Shown piece after piece: positions 8,284 through 17,155 of a DNA stretch of 64,000 nucleotides. The notes under the pieces were generated by a model that saw only the letters and a list, made by a program, of their open reading frames with translations, had not been told where the DNA came from and ran no database searches. Made by a program: the position numbers and the translations under genes. This DNA is from Brevundimonas alba. Its GTDB lineage: Bacteria; Pseudomonadota; Alphaproteobacteria; Caulobacterales; Caulobacteraceae. Where the stretch lies: contig NZ_JAATJM010000001.1 of the NCBI RefSeq assembly GCF_011927945.1, forward strand, positions 1,063,501 through 1,127,500, read 5' to 3'. Within the stretch, counting starts at the first letter, position 1, and each line of letters begins with the position of its first letter.

Positions 8284-11200
8284 TCAACGCGCGGCGGCGA
8301 GGGCGGCGTCCATCAGGGCCCGAGGGACCGGCATCAGCTTCGGCCCGTCGGTCCAGACCAGCGCCGCCTCGACCGGCCGATCCGGATAGAGCCGCCGCAG
8401 CACGGCCACATAGACCGCCAGCTGAAGCACATAGGCCGGATCGGCGTCCTCGATCCTGTCCGGGGCCGGTCGGTTGGTCTTGTAGTCGACGACCAGCACC
8501 CGCTCCGGCGTGATCACCAGCCGGTCCATCCGACCCGAGACGGCGACTCCCTGCGGCAGTTCCGGCGCGCTTCCCGTCAAGGCGACCTCGGCCCGCGAGC
8601 CCGAACCGAAGACCGGGGCGAAACGGGCGTCGTTCAGCACCAGGAAGGCGGCTTCGGTCATCTCGACGCGCTGGGCATCGGTGAGGTCCCGCTCCCGCGA
8701 CAGCATCCGTTCCGCCGCCGCCGCCCGCCCGTCCGGGGCGATATCCGGCAGCCGTTCGAGCAGCCGGTGGATCAGGTCGCCGCGCCGGAACCGTCCCAGA
8801 GACGCCCCGGCTCCGACGGCCGTCGAGAGCGGCGAGGGCGCCGGACTGCGGATCGACCCCTCCATTTGCGAAGGGGCGGTGAAGCGCGCGGCGTTATCCG
8901 CGGCGGGTGACATGCGGGCCCATGCCGGGACCTCCGCGATGCCGCTCCGGATGGAGGGCGTCGCGGCGAGCGTCTCCGGATCGACCCCGAAGCGCAGCAC
9001 GCCGTCGCCTATGTCGCGGACGTTCAGGGGATCATCGTCCCTTAGTCGCTCGAAGGTCTCTGCGATGACGCTCCACCAGCTGCCGGCCTCGAATCCTTCC
9101 TCAGGCCGCCGAAGCGCCCGACCCATAACCACCAGCCGGTCGCGGGCGCGGGTCAGGGCGACATAGAGGAGCCGCAGGGACTCGGCGTCGGTGCGGGCGA
9201 TGCGGGCATCCCGCGCCGCCTTCGAGGCTGGGCAGTCGTCCTTCGCCGAGCCGGGGCACATCAACCAGCCCTCGCCCTCCTCCCCTGACTCGCTCGCCGA
9301 GGGCATCAGGGTCGGTCCCTGCGGCTTGGCCCGCGAGGTTGTGTCGGGGAGGATGACGATCGGCGCCTCCAGTCCCTTGGCGCCGTGCACGGTCCTGACC
9401 CGCACCTCGTTGCGGGCGCCCTCCATCTCGCGCTTGACCTCGACATCGGCGGCCTCAAGCCGGGCGACGCAGGTTTCCAGATCGACCCCGCCGCGATCCT
9501 CAGCCGCCAGAACCTGGGCCAGGGTCTCGTCGATCGCCTCCTCCGCCTCCCGGCCCAGCCGGGCGAGAATCCGGGCGCGGCCGGAGACGCCGGTCTCGTC
9601 GACCCGGTTCAGTAGGCTGGAGAAGAAGGCGAACGGGTCGCGGTACCGGGCATCCAGCGCGGCCTGGACGAAGTCGCGGGCGCGGCGCCATTGGGGCTGT
9701 TCATCCGCCCGCCGCCGCAGCTCTCGCCACAGCGAACGGCCCTCCCGCGCCTGCCTGTCCGCCAGCGGGTAGAGGCTGTGCGGATCGCCGAAGTCGGTCA
9801 CGTCGCAGAAGGGGCTGCGCAGCACCTCGGCCAGGCTCAGATCGTCGTCGGGATAAAGGGCGAAGCGGGCGACGGAGATCAGGTCGTCGAACACGATATG
9901 GCTGCTGAGCTTGAGCCGGTCCGCGCCCGCGACGGGGACGGCGTCCGCCTTGAGGGCGCGGATGATCTCCTCGAAGAGGGCGTCGCGGCGCCGCACCAGC
10001 ACGAGGAAGTCGCCCCAGCGCGCCGGGCGCATACCGCCGGGCGCATCGCGGTCGTGGACCGCCGACCCGGCCATGACCTGTTTCCGGATGCTGCGCGCGA
10101 GGGCCTGGGCCAGCTGTTTGCGTCCGCTGCGGGCGTCCTCCTTGTCCACCGGCGCATTCCACGCCTCGCGGTCGGGCGTGACCGGATCATGGAACAGGGG
10201 CCACAGATCGACCGACCCGTGCTGGCCGACGCGTGCCGGGTGGTGGGTCGGAATGTCGCCGGCCTCGCCGACGAGGGCCCGTGTCCGCTCCGGCCCCTCG
10301 AAGACGGCGTCGACGAAGCCAAGCACCTCTTCAGTCGAGCGGAACGAGGTGTCGAGCGGCACCGCCTCGAAAGGCCGGCCGGCCCCGCGCGCCAGCGCCT
10401 CATAGGCCTGCGCCTCCTGCCGCAACCGCTCAGGGCGAGCCCCTTGGAAGGAGTAGATCGACTGTTTCTCGTCCCCGACGGCGAAGACGGTGCGCGGGAT
10501 GCGGGGATCGTCGCCCCGGCGGCCGGCTCCCTCCCCCGAGAAGAACTCCTCGGTCAGGGCCTTGAAGATAGCCCACTGTTCGGGCGCGGTGTCCTGGGCC
10601 TCGTCGACCAGGACGTGTTCGATGCCTCCGTCCAGCTTGAACAGCACCCAGGCGGCGGTGGCGCGCCGGGTCAGCAGATCGACCGTGCGGACCACGAGGT
10701 CGGAGAAGTCGAGCGCCCCCTGCCGCGCCTTGGCCGTCTCGTAGAAGGCGGCGTGGGCATGGGCCAGCGTCAGCGCCTTGACGGTGTCGTCCGCCACCCT
10801 GGCCGCGCGCATCCGGTCCAGCACGGCGCAGTATTTCAGAGAGACGGCGTCGAGGTAGGCGGCGGCCGCGGGCGGCGCGCTCTTCGTGCCGAACTTCGTC
10901 CGCGCCTCGCCCTTCGAGTCGATGAAGAGCGCCTTCATGGCGGCGAGGCTGGAGTGCGGCGGGACCGCCTCGCGCATCTGGGCGGCGATCTTCTGGTCGT
11001 TGGTCGAACCGGTAGCGAAGCCGTCGGCGGCGGCGCGCCATGCCATGGGGTCGAGCCAGTTCAGGAAGTCGGTTTCGATGGCCGAGGGAGTGTCATCTTC
11101 GGAGACACCAGCCAGGATGTGCGGCCCCGGCGCAGCGCCGCTCTCGACCTGCGCAACATAGGACACCAGCTCGCCGCGCTCGGCCTCGATCATCCCGAGC

Positions 11201-11796
11201 AGGGCGTGGAAGGATTTCCAGTCCAGTTCGACCGCGAAATGGGAATAGGCGCGCCCCACCGGCCCTTCGGGACCCTTCAGCGCCTCACGCGCCAGATCTT
11301 CCCGTGCTTCATGCGACAGGGCGACCGCCGCCTCGTTCTCCAGCACCCTGAAGGCGGGCGAAACGCCGGCTTCGATCGGGAAGCGCCGCAGCAGCTTCTC
11401 GCAGAAGGCGTGGATGGTCTGGATCTTCAACCCGCCCGGCGTTTCCAGCGCCCTGGCGAACAGCCGCCGCGCTTCCCGGAGGTCGGAGGGATTCAGCCCC
11501 GCCGGATCGCGCCCATCCAGCCGGGCCAGATCGCGCGACAGCTCCGCATCGTCCATGACGGCCCAGCGGCCCAGCTTGTCGAACAGCCGGGCCTGCATCT
11601 CCGCCGCCGCGGCCTTGGTGTAGGTGACGCACAGGATTTCGCCGGGCGAGGCCTTCTGCAGGAGCAGCCGCGCCACGCGGTCGACCAGCGTCGTGGTCTT
11701 GCCCGAGCCGGCGTTGGCGGTGACGAAGACCGACCGGCCCGGATCGGCGGCGGCGGTCTGATGGGCGCGGGCCTGTTCAAGCGGCGAGAGGGTCAT
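8284..11796 (-). CDS. addA: Double-strand break repair helicase-nuclease AddA, alphaproteobacterial type
   Basis: The UvrD-like helicase and nuclease subunit of AddAB, the RecBCD counterpart that resects broken DNA ends for RecA loading. The 1170-residue protein starts with Walker A TANAGSGKTTT near residue 25, carries the Walker B/helicase motif VDEAQDTAPEQW in the middle and GDEKQSIYSFQGA (motif III), and ends with a RecB-type nuclease motif VLVVDYKTNRPA near the C-terminus. The start at 11796 overlaps the addB stop (ATGA); a longer reading from 11832 would run into addB and is not used. It is co-translated with addB. Confidence 0.96.
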   Translation of the reverse strand: MTLSPLEQARAHQTAAADPGRSVFVTANAGSGKTTTLVDRVARLLLQKASPGEILCVTYTKAAAAEMQARLFDKLGRWAVMDDAELSRDLARLDGRDPAGLNPSDLREARRLFARALETPGGLKIQTIHAFCEKLLRRFPIEAGVSPAFRVLENEAAVALSHEAREDLAREALKGPEGPVGRAYSHFAVELDWKSFHALLGMIEAERGELVSYVAQVESGAAPGPHILAGVSEDDTPSAIETDFLNWLDPMAWRAAADGFATGSTNDQKIAAQMREAVPPHSSLAAMKALFIDSKGEARTKFGTKSAPPAAAAYLDAVSLKYCAVLDRMRAARVADDTVKALTLAHAHAAFYETAKARQGALDFSDLVVRTVDLLTRRATAAWVLFKLDGGIEHVLVDEAQDTAPEQWAIFKALTEEFFSGEGAGRRGDDPRIPRTVFAVGDEKQSIYSFQGARPERLRQEAQAYEALARGAGRPFEAVPLDTSFRSTEEVLGFVDAVFEGPERTRALVGEAGDIPTHHPARVGQHGSVDLWPLFHDPVTPDREAWNAPVDKEDARSGRKQLAQALARSIRKQVMAGSAVHDRDAPGGMRPARWGDFLVLVRRRDALFEEIIRALKADAVPVAGADRLKLSSHIVFDDLISVARFALYPDDDLSLAEVLRSPFCDVTDFGDPHSLYPLADRQAREGRSLWRELRRRADEQPQWRRARDFVQAALDARYRDPFAFFSSLLNRVDETGVSGRARILARLGREAEEAIDETLAQVLAAEDRGGVDLETCVARLEAADVEVKREMEGARNEVRVRTVHGAKGLEAPIVILPDTTSRAKPQGPTLMPSASESGEEGEGWLMCPGSAKDDCPASKAARDARIARTDAESLRLLYVALTRARDRLVVMGRALRRPEEGFEAGSWWSVIAETFERLRDDDPLNVRDIGDGVLRFGVDPETLAATPSIRSGIAEVPAWARMSPAADNAARFTAPSQMEGSIRSPAPSPLSTAVGAGASLGRFRRGDLIHRLLERLPDIAPDGRAAAAERMLSRERDLTDAQRVEMTEAAFLVLNDARFAPVFGSGSRAEVALTGSAPELPQGVAVSGRMDRLVITPERVLVVDYKTNRPAPDRIEDADPAYVLQLAVYVAVLRRLYPDRPVEAALVWTDGPKLMPVPRALMDAALAAAR

Positions 11797-14700
11797 TCCG
11801 GCGCCTCGTCCTCGCCGCCGACCACATGCCATTCCCAGACGCGGGCCAGATGGTCGTAGTTGCCGCCGAAATTGCCCATGAACTGCGGCGCGGCCCAGGA
11901 AACGTAGGGACGGGCTTGCCGATCGAAATCGGCCACGCCCTCGACCAGCCGCTCCAGTTCGCGCGCCGCCAGCTCCGCCGCGGGCAAGGGCTGGTTGCGG
12001 CTCACCCTGCCGACATCGATCGCCTCGCCGGGGGTCTTGCGGCCCGTCACCTTGACGTAGAGCAGTTCGGACGCGGGCGTGGGTGGTGCGCCCGCGAAGC
12101 CACCCTCGGCCAGAATGGCGGCGGTCAGGGTCAGCTGTGGCGCGAACCCCTGCGCGACCTGTTTGGCGCTCGGCGTCGAGCCGGTCTTGAAGTCGATGAT
12201 CGCCGCGCCGCTCGCGTCGAGTTCGATGCGATCGGCCCTCGCGGTCAGGGTGAAGGGACCGGCGGGCGCGTCGAAAGTCATCTCGCCCGTCTGCTCGATC
12301 AGCAGGGTCGCGCCGCGCGCCCGCCGCTCCCGCTCCCAGCCGGCCAGCCAGACGGCGCAGTTCCGGGCCAGGGGCGTCTCGCGCGCCATGGCGTGATCCT
12401 CGAAGCCGGCGGCGTCCAGTTCCTCACGAAGGAAGGTCTCGATCTGGTCCGCGCAGTCCTCCGGCAGGGCGTCCGGCCAGGTCACGACCACCCGTTCGAT
12501 CGCCCGGTGCACCGCATTGCCGCGCGCCATGGCCTCGGCCGACGCGCCGGGGCGTTCCAGCTTCCGCAGGCCCAGGATACGCTGGGCGTAGACCGCGTAG
12601 GGATCGCGAACCCAGCGCTCGATACCCGTCACGGGCAGCTTGCGCGGCCGCCGGTCCACGGGTGGCGTCGGGGCCGGACGGCGTTCGTAGCGTGGCGGTC
12701 CCGGCGGAGGGACATCCAGAGCGCGAGCCACCGCGGCGCTGTCCGAGCTCCGCTCCAGTTGCACCGGCGTGTCCGCAGCATCGGCTCCGCGGGTCAGCAT
12801 TTCCAGCCGCCAGAGCCAGCGGGACTTGACCGCCGGCTGACCGCCGCGTCGTTCCGAATGAACCAGAATGGCCTCGTCGGCGCAGGCCGCCTGGACGAAG
12901 TCCTGCGCGGTCTGGCCAAGGCGGCGTTCGGGCGGAGGCAGGCCCATGGCGGCGCGCATGGGTCGCGACAGGAAGGGGTCGGTCGGAGCGGCGTTGGGCC
13001 AGACGCCCTCCTCCAGCCCGGCGAGGATCATCCGGTCCGCGCGCACCAGCCGCGCCTCGATGGCGCCAAGGACCCGCAGCCGCGGCTGATTGGCTCCGCC
13101 CGTGCGCACCGTCTCCTCGCTCAGCAGGGCGCGGACCAGTTCGGCGAAGTCGGCGCGGGAGATGGCGCCCAGAGAACCGCCGCCCTCGATCAGACCCGCC
13201 AGCAGGGCGGCCGCAGCCTCGCCGTCGGGCCCGCTCCACGCGGCCTGTCCGGCAAGGGATTCGATCAGGACCGTCAGGGCGCGCGTCGCATCGTCCAGCG
13301 GCGCGGTGTCGGCGAAGGGCGCACGCGCGGCATCGGTCAGGGCCTCCAGCCGGTCGAGCAGGTGGAGGGCGGCGGCGACCCGCGCCACTGTCCGTTCGGA
13401 GCGCGCCGATCCATCCTCGCGCGCCTCGCCTGCCTTGAGCAGCGCCCGGCGAGCGCGCGCCCAGTCTCTCAGGCGTGGCCCGCGCAGGGCGTGCTCCTCC
13501 AGCGCCCGGACCGCCGTCTGCGCATCCTCGCCCTGTCCGATTTCGACCAGCGGATGTTTGAGCAGAGCGAGCAGGGCGTGGGGGTCCAGCGGATCGGCCA
13601 TGAAGCGGACCACGAGGTCGATCAGCCGTCCGGCGGACATGCGGGCGAGCGGCTGGCCTGAGGAATTGTCCGCGACCACGCCCCAGCGTTCGAGACGGGC
13701 CGCCACACGACGGCCAAGCGCGAGGTCGGGCGTGACGAGGGCGCAGGTCATGCCCGGCGTCTCCAGCGTCTCGCGCATCATCAGCGCCAGGGTCGCGGCG
13801 GCGTCTTCCTCCGCACGCACCGTGACGACCGACAGCCCGTCGAGGCCTTGGGCGATGGGATCGGCCGAGCGCTCCCGGAACGCTTCCTGCCGCAGGGTTC
13901 CGATGACTGTGCGCCAGTCGTCTGTCGCATCAGCGGGACGAAGCGCCTCGTTCAGCAGGCGCTGACGGGCGCGGCCACGGACGAGCCGATCGGGCGCTTC
14001 CGGCGGCTGGAACCACGGCCTCACGACTTCGCGAGATACCCCGTGTCTGTCTAGCAGGCGCCAGAGCGCATTCTGGGGATGCTGTTCGTTGTCTCCCAGC
14101 CGGGACCAGACCTGGGGGTCGAGATCACGGTCCAGCCCCGGCAGCACCACGCAGCCTTGAGGCGCGGCGGCCACCGCGGCGAGTACATCCGCGGCCGCCG
14201 GGGCCGTGCCGGTCGAACCGGCGGCAATAACGGGCTGGGTCGGGGGGCGTTCGGTCCAGCTCTCCGCCAGCAGGCGGAGCAGTTGGGCGCGACGCCAGGC
14301 GGGATCGACGAGGCCCATCGCCGCCAGACGCTTCGGCCAGGCTTCCACCGCCAGCCCCAGAAAGCGGGCGGAGTCCTGCCAGTGCTCGGCCAGATCGCCC
14401 TCGACCAGACTGGCGACCCGCTCGAGATCGCTGATCTCCTCCAGCTGGCAGGAATCGAGAAAGCCGCCGAGAGCGTCCGCCATTTCAAGCGCACGGAGCG
14501 GCCCGAGGCCTGGGTGAAACTCCTCGACGATCATCCGCGCCATCTCGAAACGGCGGGTCAGGGGCGCGATGGCGGGCGGCAGGTCGAGACCAAGTTCGCC
14601 GGGCGCGAAGGGCGGCTCGTCCTCCTCGAGATCGCCCAGAGGACGGACCTGCGGCAGCAGCACGGGCCGGTCGCCGGCCAGTCTCGACAGGGCCGAGGTG

Positions 14701-14879
14701 AAGGCGCGGGCGGCGCGCCGGTTGGGCAGCAGGATGACCGCGTCGGACAGGGCCTCGGGAGGATGCTCGCCCAGCCAGTCCAGCACGCCGGCGGCCAGAT
14801 CCTCGAGGAACGGCCGCCGAGCCTCGACCGCGTACCAGCGGGGGGCGGGCGTCGCGAAGGGATCGAACCGGGCGCTCAT
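11793..14879 (-). CDS. addB: Double-strand break repair protein AddB, alphaproteobacterial type
   Basis: The second AddAB subunit, involved in DNA end processing and Chi recognition. The 1028-residue protein has an inactive helicase-like N-terminal half (VILLPNRRAAR and LPQVRPLGD, with no P-loop visible) and a C-terminal PD-(D/E)XK nuclease with AAIIDFKTGSTPSAKQVA. No CxxCx(5)C cluster follows the nuclease motif, so the iron-sulfur staple described for Bacillus AddB appears to be missing. The start at 14879 overlaps the upstream nucleotidyltransferase stop as ATGA; the longer reading from 15212 would be antisense-like low-complexity Arg-rich sequence and is rejected. Confidence 0.94.
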   Translation of the reverse strand: MSARFDPFATPAPRWYAVEARRPFLEDLAAGVLDWLGEHPPEALSDAVILLPNRRAARAFTSALSRLAGDRPVLLPQVRPLGDLEEDEPPFAPGELGLDLPPAIAPLTRRFEMARMIVEEFHPGLGPLRALEMADALGGFLDSCQLEEISDLERVASLVEGDLAEHWQDSARFLGLAVEAWPKRLAAMGLVDPAWRRAQLLRLLAESWTERPPTQPVIAAGSTGTAPAAADVLAAVAAAPQGCVVLPGLDRDLDPQVWSRLGDNEQHPQNALWRLLDRHGVSREVVRPWFQPPEAPDRLVRGRARQRLLNEALRPADATDDWRTVIGTLRQEAFRERSADPIAQGLDGLSVVTVRAEEDAAATLALMMRETLETPGMTCALVTPDLALGRRVAARLERWGVVADNSSGQPLARMSAGRLIDLVVRFMADPLDPHALLALLKHPLVEIGQGEDAQTAVRALEEHALRGPRLRDWARARRALLKAGEAREDGSARSERTVARVAAALHLLDRLEALTDAARAPFADTAPLDDATRALTVLIESLAGQAAWSGPDGEAAAALLAGLIEGGGSLGAISRADFAELVRALLSEETVRTGGANQPRLRVLGAIEARLVRADRMILAGLEEGVWPNAAPTDPFLSRPMRAAMGLPPPERRLGQTAQDFVQAACADEAILVHSERRGGQPAVKSRWLWRLEMLTRGADAADTPVQLERSSDSAAVARALDVPPPGPPRYERRPAPTPPVDRRPRKLPVTGIERWVRDPYAVYAQRILGLRKLERPGASAEAMARGNAVHRAIERVVVTWPDALPEDCADQIETFLREELDAAGFEDHAMARETPLARNCAVWLAGWERERRARGATLLIEQTGEMTFDAPAGPFTLTARADRIELDASGAAIIDFKTGSTPSAKQVAQGFAPQLTLTAAILAEGGFAGAPPTPASELLYVKVTGRKTPGEAIDVGRVSRNQPLPAAELAARELERLVEGVADFDRQARPYVSWAAPQFMGNFGGNYDHLARVWEWHVVGGEDEAPE

Positions 14880-15604
14880 CCGCCCCCGGCCAGCCGCGCG
14901 TCGGCCTCGTCGCGCGCCTGCGGGTCGCCGACATGCATCCAGTCGCCGTCGAGGACGCAGCCATAGAGGCGGCCGGCGGCCGCCGACTTGCGCCACAGGC
15001 CGCTCAGCGAGAACGGACCTTCCGGCCCGTCGGCGACATAGTCGGGCCGGCAGATGTGGACGCCCATATAGGCGAAGGGGGCGTCTACCGCCTCGCCTCG
15101 GAAGGTCAGTCGCCCGTCTTCCGCGAGGAAGAAGTCTCCGTCGCCCTCGAAACCGATCGAGCCTTCGCGCCGCGCCAACAGCAGGGCCGCGTCCATGATT
15201 GACGGATTCCACAGGCGAGCGAGTTGATTCAGCGCGGAATTCCCCTCCGGGCCGTTGTCGGTCCAGACGCTGTCTATATTAGCCACGAACACCGGATCAG
15301 GGCCCAGCAGCGGCCCCGCCTTCTTCAGCCCGCCGCCGGTTTCGAGCAGCTCGGCCCGTTCGTCGGAGATGACGATCTCGGGTCCCCGGCCCCGGGCGCG
15401 CAGATGGCCCTCCAACCGGTCGGCGAACCAGTGGACATTGACCACCGCCCGTTCGACGCCGGCGTCCGCCAGCCGGTCGAGAACATGGTCGATCAGCGCG
15501 CGGCCGGAAACCTCCACCAGCGCCTTCGGTCGGTCGTCCGTCAACGGCCGCATCCGGGTGCCGAGACCCGCAGCGAGCACCATGGCCGTCCGGGGCGCGG
15601 TCAC
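14876..15604 (-). CDS. murU: N-acetylmuramate-1-phosphate uridylyltransferase (MurU-like)
   Basis: A 242-residue sugar nucleotidyltransferase. The motif MVLAAGLGTRMRPLT followed by DDRPKALVEV is the NTP-binding signature, and FVANIDSVW carries the metal-binding Asp near residue 105. Its partner immediately upstream is an AmgK-like sugar kinase. This pair matches the AmgK-MurU recycling route, in which MurNAc-1-phosphate is turned into UDP-MurNAc, bypassing de novo synthesis and giving fosfomycin tolerance in Pseudomonas and Caulobacter. The assignment depends on that pairing; the fold alone would also fit other sugar-1-phosphate nucleotidyltransferases. The start is GTG 15604, forming GTGA with the amgK stop. 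Confidence 0.85.
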   Translation of the reverse strand: MTAPRTAMVLAAGLGTRMRPLTDDRPKALVEVSGRALIDHVLDRLADAGVERAVVNVHWFADRLEGHLRARGRGPEIVISDERAELLETGGGLKKAGPLLGPDPVFVANIDSVWTDNGPEGNSALNQLARLWNPSIMDAALLLARREGSIGFEGDGDFFLAEDGRLTFRGEAVDAPFAYMGVHICRPDYVADGPEGPFSLSGLWRKSAAAGRLYGCVLDGDWMHVGDPQARDEADARLAGGG

Positions 15605-16686
15605 CGGCGCAGCTCCGCCGGGACATGGGTGTCGAACCACGTCTGGACGGCTTGTCCCGCCAGTGGGATATTGCGTTGCAGATGATCCCACATACGCGCC
15701 ATGAAGGCGCGATAGCGGGGCTTGCCGTCGCGCACGATCAGGCGGGCGAAGATGCCGAGGATGCGGGCCTCGTTCAGCGCCGCCAGCGCCGCATAGGACC
15801 GCATGAAGGCCTCCCGGTCGAGGTCGGGCCGCAGGGTGAAATAGTGGTCCAGCGCCCGCGCCTCGAGCTCGGGCGAAACATCGCGCCGCGCGTCCTGCAG
15901 CAGCGAATGCAGGTCCCACGACGGATGCGCCCGCACCGCGTCCTGGAAGTCGATCATACCGACGCGGGCGGCGCCCTGCCGCTCCGGCAGCCAGATCAGG
16001 TTCTCGGCGTGATAGTCGCGGTGCGCCATGACCGAGGCCTGAGCCTCCGCTTCGCGAATGACCGGAGCCCATGCCGCATCCCACTCCGACAGCGCGGAAT
16101 CGGCGAAGACGAGGCGCGGCTCCAGTTTGGGCATCCATTCGACGAACAGGTCGGCGCCCCCCTTCAGCGCGACGGCGTCATAGATCTGCAGCGGCCATTC
16201 GCCGGCCGGGCCGGACAGGGTCTGTGGCGTTTCGGCCTGGTGCAGGCTTGCCAACGCCTCGACCGCCGCCAGATACAGAGGCTCCTCTGGCTCGCCGTTC
16301 TCGATCACCCGGGCGAACAGGCCGTCGCCGAAATCCTCAAGCACGGCGAGACCCGCGTCCGCGTCCACGGCCATGATCTCTGGAGCCGATAGGCCGAGCG
16401 ACCGGAGATGGTTCGCGACGGCCGCGAACGCCTCGATCCGGCCCGCTGACAGACGTGCGATGGCGTTCCAGCCCTGGGCTTGCCGCTCGGCCGGCGTCCA
16501 GGCCGGGTCGCAGGGCCGGGACTCGGCGGCGGGCGCCTGATCCATGAGCATCAGGGATCGGCCCGACGGCGTGGTCAGCCGCTCGTAGCGCCGCGTGGAC
16601 GCATCGCCGGGCAGGGGCGCGCGCTCCGCGTCGGCGAGGCCGGCGGACTTCAGGAAATCGAGACGCTGTTGTTCGCGGTCAGACAT
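15601..16686 (-). CDS. amgK: N-acetylmuramate/N-acetylglucosamine anomeric kinase (AmgK-like)
   Basis: A 361-residue aminoglycoside-phosphotransferase-fold kinase. It has the N-terminal GDASTRRYERL loop, the catalytic Brenner motif MAHRDYHAENLIW near residue 222, and the metal-binding MIDFQDA near residue 245. AmgK phosphorylates MurNAc and GlcNAc at C1 in peptidoglycan recycling. Adjacency to the MurU-like gene, with a GTGA overlap, is the main support over a generic phosphotransferase call. Its start overlaps the tsaE stop by 8 bases (ATGTCTGA). Confidence 0.87.
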   Translation of the reverse strand: MSDREQQRLDFLKSAGLADAERAPLPGDASTRRYERLTTPSGRSLMLMDQAPAAESRPCDPAWTPAERQAQGWNAIARLSAGRIEAFAAVANHLRSLGLSAPEIMAVDADAGLAVLEDFGDGLFARVIENGEPEEPLYLAAVEALASLHQAETPQTLSGPAGEWPLQIYDAVALKGGADLFVEWMPKLEPRLVFADSALSEWDAAWAPVIREAEAQASVMAHRDYHAENLIWLPERQGAARVGMIDFQDAVRAHPSWDLHSLLQDARRDVSPELEARALDHYFTLRPDLDREAFMRSYAALAALNEARILGIFARLIVRDGKPRYRAFMARMWDHLQRNIPLAGQAVQTWFDTHVPAELRR

Positions 16687-17155
16687 GCAGGTGCTTCAGC
16701 TTCCCTTCCCATGCGCCTACGCCAGAAACGGTCGCAACGCGTCCAGCGCCTTTTTCCGAGAGGCTGACGACCAGTCGGTCGGGTCCGAGCCAGGCGGATG
16801 CATCCTCGCCGAGCCGTTCCGGCCATTCGATCACCGCGCAGCCGTCGTCGAGCGCTTCATCCAGACCAATCTCCGCGGCTTCCTCGGGTCGGGTCAGGCG
16901 ATAGAGATCGAAATGCGCCACCGGCGGCGTGCTCTCGTAGAATTGGACGAGGGTGAAGGTAGGGGAGGGCACATCCTCGTCCGGCCTGGTCAGGGCCCGG
17001 ATCAGGCCGCGCGCCATCGTCGACTTGCCCATGCCCAGCGGACCATAGAGCAGCACCGTCTCCCCCGGCTCGAGCAGGGGCGCGACCGCCGCGCCCAGTT
17101 GCGTAGTCGCTTCGGCGTCCGCCAACGTCAGGGTCAGGCCGCCGGCGTCAGGCAA
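16679..17155 (-). CDS. tsaE: tRNA threonylcarbamoyladenosine synthesis ATPase TsaE
   Basis: The small ATPase that works with TsaB and TsaD to make t6A37 on ANN-decoding tRNAs. The 158 residues carry the Walker A GPLGMGKSTMARG near residue 39, the TsaE line SPTFTLVQFY, and HFDLYRL then IEWPERL, all diagnostic. The start is TTG 17155, which overlaps the preceding stop by 8 bases (TTGCCTGA); there is no ATG early enough to replace it. The same operon then moves to AmgK and MurU. Confidence 0.95.
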   Translation of the reverse strand: MPDAGGLTLTLADAEATTQLGAAVAPLLEPGETVLLYGPLGMGKSTMARGLIRALTRPDEDVPSPTFTLVQFYESTPPVAHFDLYRLTRPEEAAEIGLDEALDDGCAVIEWPERLGEDASAWLGPDRLVVSLSEKGAGRVATVSGVGAWEGKLKHLHV

